From an uncultured Eubacteriales bacterium (lineage in GTDB: Bacteria > Bacillota > Clostridia > Christensenellales > CAG-138), in contig CADBYI010000004.1 of NCBI GenBank assembly GCA_902798825.1, positions 1 through 64,000 of the forward strand: 64,000 bases of DNA, in the 5' to 3' direction. A program made the translations under genes and the position numbers. Of the stretch, positions 57,852-64,000 are shown one piece after another; position 1 is the stretch's first letter; each line of letters opens with the position of its first letter. The notes under the pieces are model-generated. The model was given only the letters and a program-made list of their open reading frames with translations. It made no database searches and was not told where the DNA came from.

Positions 57852-58145
57852 TTATTTGCCGCTGAAGGCGTCCTTCACCGTCTTCTTGGCGTCCTGATAG
57901 AGCTCGCCGCCCTTCTCCTTGGCCTCGGCCATGACGCCGGGGGCCTTCTCCTTGAAGGCGGCATAGGTCTCCTGGGCGGCCTTCTTGACCTCGATGGCGT
58001 AGTCCTTATAGTCCACCTTCCCGTCGCCGTTCACGTCCTGGATGCCGTCCGGGTTGTTCTCCTTCACCTTCTCGGTCACCTTCACGGCGGCTACGGTCCC
58101 GGCCACGGTGGTGCCGAACCCCAGCAGCTTCTTCAAAGAACCCAT
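57852..58145 (-). CDS. Small protein with one EF-hand/dockerin-like motif
   Basis: 97 aa. N-terminal glycine-rich hydrophobic stretch (KLLGFGTTVAGTVAAVKVTEKVKE), then DVNGDGKVDYKDY (about 38-50), a Ca2+-binding loop of the DxNxDGxVDxxD form, then long amphipathic Lys/Glu/Ala helices like those of YtxH-type or late-embryogenesis-like stress proteins. Single motif, so not a true paired dockerin. Start behind AAAGGAGG. Function unknown. Confidence 0.75.
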   Translation of the reverse strand: MGSLKKLLGFGTTVAGTVAAVKVTEKVKENNPDGIQDVNGDGKVDYKDYAIEVKKAAQETYAAFKEKAPGVMAEAKEKGGELYQDAKKTVKDAFSGK

Positions 58146-58201
58146 ACCATTTAGCCTCCTTTATCTTCTTTTGTTCAGTATACCCGCTTTTGGGCCCGAT
58201 T

Positions 58202-58885
58202 TCAAGAAAAATACTTTCGCCAGGGCAGGGCGTCCTTTGTGTCAAAATGTGCGTCTATCCAGGCCGTGAACCAGCCGATCAGGGTTCCGTTCAGCAGGGC
58301 GCAGAGGACCGTTCCCAGCTTCACCCCCTCGAAGCGGCCGAAGCCGAAGAAGGCGAAGGACATCAGCACGCCCACGGCGCAGCAGGTACAGTCGAAGGCC
58401 GTCTTCACCCGGTGGGTGGGCTTTTTCAGCTTTTCCGCCAGCTCCTTCACCAGCAGCTCATAGACCTCCGGGGAGATATAGGTCTTGAAATAGCAGGCGA
58501 TGCCCGCGGAGCAGATGACCATGCCCAGGGCGTACCACAGCCCCCGCTGCCACAGGGCCGCCACGGGGAGCCGGCCCACCAGGGCCATCCAGCCGTCCAA
58601 TATGAACCCGTAGAGCACGGCGGTGACGAAGGAGAAGAGGAAGTAGGGCCGAAACTTTTTCACCGCCAGGATCGTGACCAGCAGCAGCACCCCCTGCAGG
58701 GTATACTCCGCCATGCCGAAGGTGAAAAAGGGCCAGATGGGGTTCAGCTTCAGATACAGCAGATAGGCCGGGGCCACCACCATGGACACGCCGAAGTCCG
58801 CCCGGGTCATGAGCGCCACCCCCAGGGGCACCAGGCCCATGCCCATAAGATAGGCCGCCTCCGCGTATAAAATCGGTTTCTTCAT
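58202..58885 (-). CDS. YczE/YyaS/YitT-family membrane protein (DUF6198)
   Basis: 227 aa, five to six membrane segments; MGMGLVPLGVALMTRADFGVSMVVAPAYLL is the family N-terminus (GLG-A-----GVSP form), and GWFTAWIDAHFD the C-terminus. Function unknown. Start 58885 behind GGAGGAACG. Runs on the same strand into the 97-aa gene after 56 nt. Confidence 0.85.
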   Translation of the reverse strand: MKKPILYAEAAYLMGMGLVPLGVALMTRADFGVSMVVAPAYLLYLKLNPIWPFFTFGMAEYTLQGVLLLVTILAVKKFRPYFLFSFVTAVLYGFILDGWMALVGRLPVAALWQRGLWYALGMVICSAGIACYFKTYISPEVYELLVKELAEKLKKPTHRVKTAFDCTCCAVGVLMSFAFFGFGRFEGVKLGTVLCALLNGTLIGWFTAWIDAHFDTKDALPWRKYFS

Positions 58886-58945
58886 GTCCGTTCCTCCAAT
58901 CGTGCGCCAGTATACCACAGGCCCGACCCCGGCGCAAGTTCGCCA

Positions 58946-58974
58946 TTGTCAACAGGGGACAAATGCGCTACAAT
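58946..58974 (+). promoter_or_regulatory. Promoter of the PAP2 gene
   Basis: TTGTCA (58946-58951), 17-nt spacer, TACAAT (58969-58974). Confidence 0.65.
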
Positions 58975-59006
58975 GAGGAAAATCGAGACAGGAGCGCATA
59001 CATATT

Positions 59007-59933
59007 ATGGGCAACACCTTCTTTTTCGCCTGGGAACCGGCGCTGATGGTTTGGCTCCAAAGCCATTTGGGCAGCTTCGGCATCGGGCTTGCCACCGTCT
59101 TCTCCATGTTCGGGGAGGAGATGGCCACCATCCTGCTGCTGGGCCTTTGCTACTGGGGCTACAACAAGGAGCTGGGCAAGTTCATCGGCCGCAACGCCTG
59201 CGTGGCCATGGTGGCGAACCCCCTGGTCAAAAACGTCTTCCTGCGGCTAAGGCCCTACATGGTCTGCCCCCAGGTCAAGTGTCTGAAGCCCGTGGAGCCC
59301 GGCGCCGACATCATGGACGTGGCCGCCCAGGGCTATTCCTTCCCCAGCGGCCATTCCTCCGGGTCCGTGTCCAGCTATACGTCCCTGGCCGTGTACCTGA
59401 AAAAGAAGTGGGCCGTGGCCATCGGCGTCCTGATCCCGCTGCTGGTGGGGATCAGCCGGTTCTGCGTGGGCGTCCACTTCCCCACGGACGTGCTCTTCGG
59501 CTGGGCTTTGGGCCTGTTCGTGATCCTGGTGGTCCCCTTCTTTGAGAAGAAGTTTCAGCGCCGCTGGGTGTTCTACCTGGTGGTGCTGCTGCTCCTGTTG
59601 CCCGGCTGGTTCTACTGCAAGACCAACGATTATTTCACCAGCTACGGCATGACGGTGGGCTTCTTCGCCGGGGACCTGTTCGAGGAAAAATACGTCCGGT
59701 TCAGGAACACCACCTGCTGGTGGAAGGTGGCCCTGCGGGTCCTGGGCGGCGGCGCGCTGTACTTCGCCCTCAACGCCCTGCTGAAGCTCCCCTTCCCCGC
59801 GGCCTTCCTCGCCTCCGGCACCTTCTGGGCCCACCTGGTCCGCGCTCTCCGCTACGCCCTCATCCTCTTTGCGGTGGTGGCCCTGTACCCCCTGCTGTTC
59901 GACAGATTCGGGAAGAATCCCGCCCGCAAATAA
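59007..59933 (+). CDS. PAP2-family membrane phosphatase
   Basis: 308 aa. The three PAP2 catalytic blocks: KNVFLRLRPY (KxxxxxxRP), FPSGHSSGS (PSGH) and SRFCVGVHFPTDV (SRxxxxxHxxxD), between membrane helices. Probably dephosphorylates undecaprenyl diphosphate or a lipid phosphate at the outer membrane face. Ribosome site ACAGGAGC. Followed by a terminator. Confidence 0.92.
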   Translation: MGNTFFFAWEPALMVWLQSHLGSFGIGLATVFSMFGEEMATILLLGLCYWGYNKELGKFIGRNACVAMVANPLVKNVFLRLRPYMVCPQVKCLKPVEPGADIMDVAAQGYSFPSGHSSGSVSSYTSLAVYLKKKWAVAIGVLIPLLVGISRFCVGVHFPTDVLFGWALGLFVILVVPFFEKKFQRRWVFYLVVLLLLLPGWFYCKTNDYFTSYGMTVGFFAGDLFEEKYVRFRNTTCWWKVALRVLGGGALYFALNALLKLPFPAAFLASGTFWAHLVRALRYALILFAVVALYPLLFDRFGKNPARK

Positions 59934-59948
59934 GCGACCGACACGCAA

Positions 59949-59973
59949 AAGCGCTCCCCCACGGGGAGCGCTT
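59949..59973 (+). terminator. Terminator of the PAP2 gene
   Basis: AAGCGCTCCCC/GGGGAGCGCTT stem followed by TTTT (after CTT) on the plus strand. Confidence 0.9.
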
Positions 59974-59985
59974 TTTTGCTTTGTG

Positions 59986-60014
59986 TTGACAGGAATGAAT
60001 CTCCTGATTATACT
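59986..60014 (+). promoter_or_regulatory. Promoter of the AAA/DUF234 gene
   Basis: TTGACA (59986-59991), 17-nt spacer, TATACT (60009-60014). Confidence 0.75.
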
Positions 60015-60081
60015 GAAATTGAAATTAAAGCGGCGGCAAATATGGTTTTCATGATGTTTGCCGCCGGATAAGGAGGGCTAT

Positions 60082-61512
60082 ATGATCGGCCGGAAACAGG
60101 AAGTGCAGGAACTGAACAAGCTGTATGAAAGCGATCGTGCGGAACTTGTGGCGATATATGGGCGGCGGCGTGTAGGGAAAACGTATCTGGTGGACGAAAC
60201 GTTCTCCGATCGCATCACGTTTCGCCATGCCGGGTTGTCTCCCGTCGGCCAGGAAGCAAAAGGATTTCTGCGTACCCAGCTGAATCACTTTTATAACTCT
60301 CTCGAATTACAGGGGATGGAGCCCTGCCAAAAGCCATCCAGCTGGCAGGATGCGTTTCTTTTGTTGGAAAAACATTTACAGAGGATCGACAACGGTTCCC
60401 GGCAGGTGGTGTTTTTAGACGAAATGCCCTGGCTGGATACGCCGAGGTCCGGCTTTATCAGCGCCTTCGAAGGGTTTTGGAACACCTGGGGATGTCATCG
60501 GAAGAATCTGATGGTGATCGTTTGCGGAAGCGCGAACTCATGGATTCTGGACAGCCTGATCAACAATCACGGAGGGCTTTACAATCGGGTGACCTACGAG
60601 ATTAAGCTGTCGCCCTTTACCTTACGGGAGTGCGAGGAATACTACATCAGCAATCAGATACGACTCTCCAAATACGACATCACGCAAAGCTACATGATCT
60701 TTGGCGGTATCCCCTATTACATGGGATATATCGACCGAGGCTTGAGCCTTGCACAGAACGTGGATCGTCTGTTCTTCTCCAAGAATGCAAAATTGAAGAA
60801 TGAGTTTGATCGCCTATTCGATTCGATCTTTATCAACCCCGATGCGGTAAAGGCGATCGTTCGCCTTCTCTATACGCGGAATGCGGGGTACACAAGGAAG
60901 GAAATCACGGAGAAGCTCGGCATCACGGACGGAGGCCGTTTTTCTCGCAATCTGAATGCGCTGATCGCCAGTGACTTTGTCACAAAGTACGTTCCGTTCG
61001 GCTTCGCCAAGCGGGAGGAGCACTATAAGCTGATCGATCCGTTTTGCCTGTTCTATCTGCACTTTGTAAACTGTCAGCGAAAAGCGAACGAGCAGTTCTG
61101 GCAGCAAAACGTAACCTCGCAGCAGGTTGCGATTTGGCGCGGATTCGCATTCGAAAACGTGTGTTTCAATCATATCGAGCCCATAAAAAAGGCCCTCGGC
61201 ATCTCCGGCGTCATCTCCTCCGCCTCCGCTTGGTCGAAGCGAAGCGAAGAGGAATCTGGCGCGCAGATCGATCTGCTGATCGATCGAAACGACAATGTTG
61301 TGAATATGTGCGAAATGAAGTTCTATAGCGGAGACTTTGCTATCAACAAGGAGTATTACAAAGTTTTGCTCCACAGGCAGGAGCTGCTTGCAAGAGAAAC
61401 CTCGCCTAAGACATCGATTCGCAGCACCCTGATCACGACCTTTGGCCTTGTCCAAAATGAGTATAGCGGTGCATTTACGAACGTCGTCACATTGGACGAT
61501 CTGTTCGCTTGA
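60082..61512 (+). CDS. AAA ATPase with C-terminal DUF234 domain
   Basis: 476 aa of the archaeal-type ATPase family. Walker A GRRRVGKT (27-34), Walker B VVFLDEMPWL, a sensor-like CGSANSW, then a winged-helix segment (TRKEITEKLGITDGGRFSRNL) and a DUF234 C-domain with QIDLLIDRNDNVVNMCEMKF, a PD-(D/E)xK-like pattern. Function unknown; members are sporadic, often horizontally spread and duplicated. GC content is below that of neighbours. Start behind AAGGAGG. Confidence 0.9.
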   Translation: MIGRKQEVQELNKLYESDRAELVAIYGRRRVGKTYLVDETFSDRITFRHAGLSPVGQEAKGFLRTQLNHFYNSLELQGMEPCQKPSSWQDAFLLLEKHLQRIDNGSRQVVFLDEMPWLDTPRSGFISAFEGFWNTWGCHRKNLMVIVCGSANSWILDSLINNHGGLYNRVTYEIKLSPFTLRECEEYYISNQIRLSKYDITQSYMIFGGIPYYMGYIDRGLSLAQNVDRLFFSKNAKLKNEFDRLFDSIFINPDAVKAIVRLLYTRNAGYTRKEITEKLGITDGGRFSRNLNALIASDFVTKYVPFGFAKREEHYKLIDPFCLFYLHFVNCQRKANEQFWQQNVTSQQVAIWRGFAFENVCFNHIEPIKKALGISGVISSASAWSKRSEEESGAQIDLLIDRNDNVVNMCEMKFYSGDFAINKEYYKVLLHRQELLARETSPKTSIRSTLITTFGLVQNEYSGAFTNVVTLDDLFA

Positions 61513-61559
61513 CACGCTCAATTTGTGTTTGTATTACAAGGTTTCGACAGTCTGAAGCG

Positions 61560-63425
61560 TCACGCCTCCGGCCCGGGCAGCGGGCCCGTGTGCACCTTGC
61601 CGTCGTCCCACCAGCCGTCGCCGTAGGAGCGCAGGTTCGTGTGGTCATACTGGAACTGCTCCCGGAGCAGGGCGTACCGGGGGGTGATCTGGGTGAAGGC
61701 CTCGTCGAAATACCGCCAGCCGCCCCGGGTGGGGTTGTGGGTGGTGGTGTTGATCTCGCAGCCGGGGACCAGCTCCTTGAAGTGCTCGATCTGGTCCGCG
61801 GGGATGTTGTTCCGGGCGATCCACAGCCGCTCCAGCTTGGTGAGGCCGTAGAGGGGCGAGATGTCCGTCAGGTTGTTGTAGCACACGTTCAGGTGCTTCA
61901 GCTCCGTGCAGGCGGAGAGGGGCGACAGGTCCTTGAGCCCGCAGGAGTAGCACTCGAAGAACTCCAGCTTGGGGCACTGCTCGATGCCGTTGATGTTGGA
62001 CATGGGGTTGTACATGATGCACACCTCCAGATCCGGCATATAGGCCGCGAAGTCCAGATGGCGGATCTTGTTGTGGCCCAGATCCAGATACCTGATCTCC
62101 CGGCAATACTTCAGGTTGGCGCAGTCCTTGTCGTAGAGGGTCTTGCTGCCGCCGGCGGAAAACTTGATCATCCAGGCGTCGGTGCGGACGGTGTAGCCCC
62201 CCACCTTCACCCGCCAGACCAGCTTGGGCTGGGGGAACTCATCCCGCAGGGCCGCCATGGTCTCGTCGTCGATTCTGCAGTTCTCCAAATCCACCCGCTT
62301 CACGTTTCGAAGATAGGGCAGCAGGAGCTTCAGCTCCTCCACCTTCCGCCGCAGGTTCTTCTTGTTGAAGGAGACCACCTCGTCCGCCAGGGAGAAGGAG
62401 ACGCCGAAGGACTTGGTGGTATAGTTCACCAGCATGCCCTCCCGGAAGAGCTGCAGCTGGTCCACCTCGTCCAGCGTCCACTTGCTGCTCCCCTTCTGAG
62501 GGTCCAGATTCACCCGCATCACGTTGGGCAGCACGGTCAACACCGCCTTGATGGCCCCCAGCTGGTCGCTGGACAGGTCGGAGAAATCCGCCTCGGTGGC
62601 GTCGCTGTCGATGGTTCGTCCCTGGAAGGACACGCTGTAGCGCGCGGGGACGTTTCCGGCCCCCTCCAAAAGATAGGCCGCCTGCTCGGGGGTCACGGCC
62701 CCGTTCACCGTGATGCCCTCCAAATCCTTCAGATATCCGATCTCCCGGGCCAGGGCGTCCCAATCCGAAATCTGGTCCGCGTTCAGCTCCAGCATCTTGG
62801 TGTCCCCGTCCATACGGCTGCCCTGGACCAAAACGTCGAACAGGATGGCAAGCTCCGGCCGGGCCGCCTGCAGGGCGATGGCCTCCTCGTTCCCGAGACC
62901 GCTGCTCTTTAGATCCACCGTCTGCACGGCAGGCAGGGCGTCCAGGGCCGTCAAAACCTCCTCCGCGGTGGTCAACTCCCCGGGCACGATCAGCTCCGCC
63001 GCGTCGCTGTCCACCCGGACGCTCCCCACCGGCACGCTCCACAGCACGGGATAGGTCACGGTCTCGCTGAAGGCCTGCAGCAGGGACCAATCTTCGCAGG
63101 CCCGGCCGTCCAGCAGCGTCAGCCCCGACAGCTCCCGGATAAGGGTCAAATCCTCCTCGTTCACACTGGTCAGGGTCAGGGTGGTCACGCCCCGGTCCAC
63201 GGGGCCCGTGGACAGCTGCAGCCGGGGGTCCTCCGTGGGCGCCACGGTGGGCTTGGCCGTGGGCACGGCGATGGGGGCCTCGGTGGCGGCGGGAAGGGGC
63301 TGGGTCTGGATCGGCGCAGCGGCCGCCTGGCTCTGTCGGCCGCCCATGATGAGCAGCAGCAGCCCCAGCAGGGCGATGGCCAACCCCAGCAGCAGGCTCA
63401 GAAGAATGATCCGTTTTTTATCCAT
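61560..63425 (-). CDS. Membrane-anchored leucine-rich-repeat protein
   Basis: 621 aa. Membrane anchor 5-28, Pro/Thr/Ala linker 36-66, then leucine-rich repeats in at least two blocks, clearest at about 440-570 (LDLGHNKIRHLDFAAYMPDL, LEFFECYSCGLKDLSPLSAC, LKHLNVCYNNLTDISPLYGL). A C-terminal region after the repeats is rich in Trp, Tyr and Gly. Probably outside the cell and involved in binding; ligand unknown. Divergent from the lipoprotein gene at the window end. Confidence 0.82.
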   Translation of the reverse strand: MDKKRIILLSLLLGLAIALLGLLLLIMGGRQSQAAAAPIQTQPLPAATEAPIAVPTAKPTVAPTEDPRLQLSTGPVDRGVTTLTLTSVNEEDLTLIRELSGLTLLDGRACEDWSLLQAFSETVTYPVLWSVPVGSVRVDSDAAELIVPGELTTAEEVLTALDALPAVQTVDLKSSGLGNEEAIALQAARPELAILFDVLVQGSRMDGDTKMLELNADQISDWDALAREIGYLKDLEGITVNGAVTPEQAAYLLEGAGNVPARYSVSFQGRTIDSDATEADFSDLSSDQLGAIKAVLTVLPNVMRVNLDPQKGSSKWTLDEVDQLQLFREGMLVNYTTKSFGVSFSLADEVVSFNKKNLRRKVEELKLLLPYLRNVKRVDLENCRIDDETMAALRDEFPQPKLVWRVKVGGYTVRTDAWMIKFSAGGSKTLYDKDCANLKYCREIRYLDLGHNKIRHLDFAAYMPDLEVCIMYNPMSNINGIEQCPKLEFFECYSCGLKDLSPLSACTELKHLNVCYNNLTDISPLYGLTKLERLWIARNNIPADQIEHFKELVPGCEINTTTHNPTRGGWRYFDEAFTQITPRYALLREQFQYDHTNLRSYGDGWWDDGKVHTGPLPGPEA

Positions 63426-63593
63426 AGGCGTACCTTCCCATTTTCGAAACTTTACTGCCTATCAGTATAGCAAACCCGTGGGACCTCTACCGTTAACAAT
63501 TCGTAAAACATGATTGCGATCCAATCTGTGGAAAAGCTCCGTATTTTGCCAGGCCGGGCTCCGCCTTCGCCGGGCGTTGTCCCGGCTTTTTTG

Positions 63594-63622
63594 GTGACAA
63601 ACGGCGAAGGGTGTGCTATCAT
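63594..63622 (+). promoter_or_regulatory. Promoter of the terminal lipoprotein gene
   Basis: GTGACA (63594-63599), 17-nt spacer, TATCAT (63617-63622), with TG before the -10. Confidence 0.5.
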
Positions 63623-63662
63623 ATTGTATTGTGGAAATTTGCAGAAAAGGAGGCCAAGGCCC

Positions 63663-64000
63663 ATGCTCTCTCGCCGTCGCCCGCGCCGAATCGCGGCCCT
63701 GATCTGGGTCGCGGCGCTCCTTGTGGCGGGCTGTCGCGCCCCCGGCACGGTGACGGAGATCACCCCCCCGGCCACCCCGGCCTCCATCGCGCTGGCGCCC
63801 CCGGCCACGGACCCCAGGCCCACTGTCGCCCCGCCGACGCTCCCTCCGGCCACCCCCACACCCACGCCGACCCCCACGCCCACGCCTACGCCCACCCCTA
63901 CGCCGACCCCGTCCCCGGTGCCCACCCCCACCCCCTCGGGCCTGTGCGGGGGCCGCTTCCCCGAGGCCTTTCGCGACGAGCCTTTGCTCACCGACACCTC
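63663..64000 (+). CDS. Lipoprotein with Thr-Pro repeat linker (partial, cut by window end)
   Basis: ATG behind AAAAGGAGG. Residues 1-24 form a lipoprotein signal with a Cys in LLVAGC. A Pro/Thr linker follows, including about 12 Thr-Pro units (about 63850-63935). The visible end, GLCGGRFPEAFRDEPLLTDT, resembles the start of the phosphodiester-glycosidase (NAGPA) domain in surface proteins of Clostridia, a tentative match. The frame is open to base 64000. Confidence 0.75.
   Translation, partial: MLSRRRPRRIAALIWVAALLVAGCRAPGTVTEITPPATPASIALAPPATDPRPTVAPPTLPPATPTPTPTPTPTPTPTPTPTPSPVPTPTPSGLCGGRFPEAFRDEPLLTDT

Noticed and set aside
1-64000. tRNA, rRNA, transposase or phage genes
   Set aside because: I looked in the intergenic regions for tRNA T-arms, rRNA motifs and recombinase motifs and saw none; the RNA elements found are T-boxes and a riboswitch.

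Overview
The window is chromosomal DNA of a GC-rich, spore-forming member of the Clostridia (Bacillota). Reasons: a full-length Spo0A response regulator, a CwlD-type amidase, two T-box leaders, an L-box (lysine) riboswitch, the Firmicutes order yybS-gdpP-rplI-dnaB, and Shine-Dalgarno sites of the AGGAGG type. Both ABC-transporter binding proteins have cleavable signal peptides with no lipobox cysteine, which is unusual for a monoderm Firmicute and recalls some Christensenellales-like gut lineages. That placement is a guess. No rRNA, tRNA, CRISPR array, phage or transposase gene was recognised.

Layout. 0-9 kb is a sugar-utilisation locus: a LacI-type regulator, sugar-binding protein and two MalFG-type permeases on the minus strand, divergent from a GH94 cellobiose phosphorylase, then a secreted GH5 glucanase and a DUF3737 protein. 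Three AATCGATT operators lie between the regulator and the phosphorylase. 9-14.3 kb is a complete LIV-type branched-chain amino acid ABC operon, preceded by a promoter, a 26-codon leader peptide rich in Ile/Val/Leu codons and a terminator, i.e. a classical attenuator. 14.4-18.5 kb holds holA, a nucleoside phosphorylase, a polytopic membrane protein and a small membrane protein; a tight cluster of DnaA boxes lies near 17.9 kb. 18.6-21.2 kb is an AT-rich island with one single-chain restriction-modification gene. 21-24 kb holds spo0A, a striking array of inverted GCGATAT heptamers, and SHOCT-domain and ribbon-helix-helix small proteins. 24-30 kb: TldE/TldD, a lysine-riboswitch-controlled NhaC-family transporter, Nudix and GNAT enzymes. 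30-44 kb is housekeeping and envelope: YitT-like, AlaX-like editing protein, amidase, phosphoesterase, EngB, MreB-like protein, M23 peptidase, MFS carrier, RlmI-like methyltransferase, nucleoside-kinase-like ATPase, SGNH hydrolase, ModE-like regulator, SdpI-like protein, ThrRS with T-box. 44.5-49.4 kb: yybS-gdpP-rplI-dnaB. 49.5-53.8 kb: a Bce-type antimicrobial-peptide sensing and resistance module with a TTACA-N4-TGTAA operator. 53.8-57.3 kb: T-box/tyrS and an aminotransferase-Lrp pair. 57.3-64 kb: repeats, a gene remnant, small and membrane proteins, PAP2 phosphatase, AAA/DUF234 ATPase, a leucine-rich-repeat protein and the start of a lipoprotein gene cut by the window end.

The most notable non-genic signals are the LIV attenuator, the DnaA-box cluster, several families of dispersed structured repeats whose stems differ in sequence but remain paired, and five genes whose start codon lies 6-7 nt after a -10 box and has no Shine-Dalgarno site (probable leaderless transcripts).
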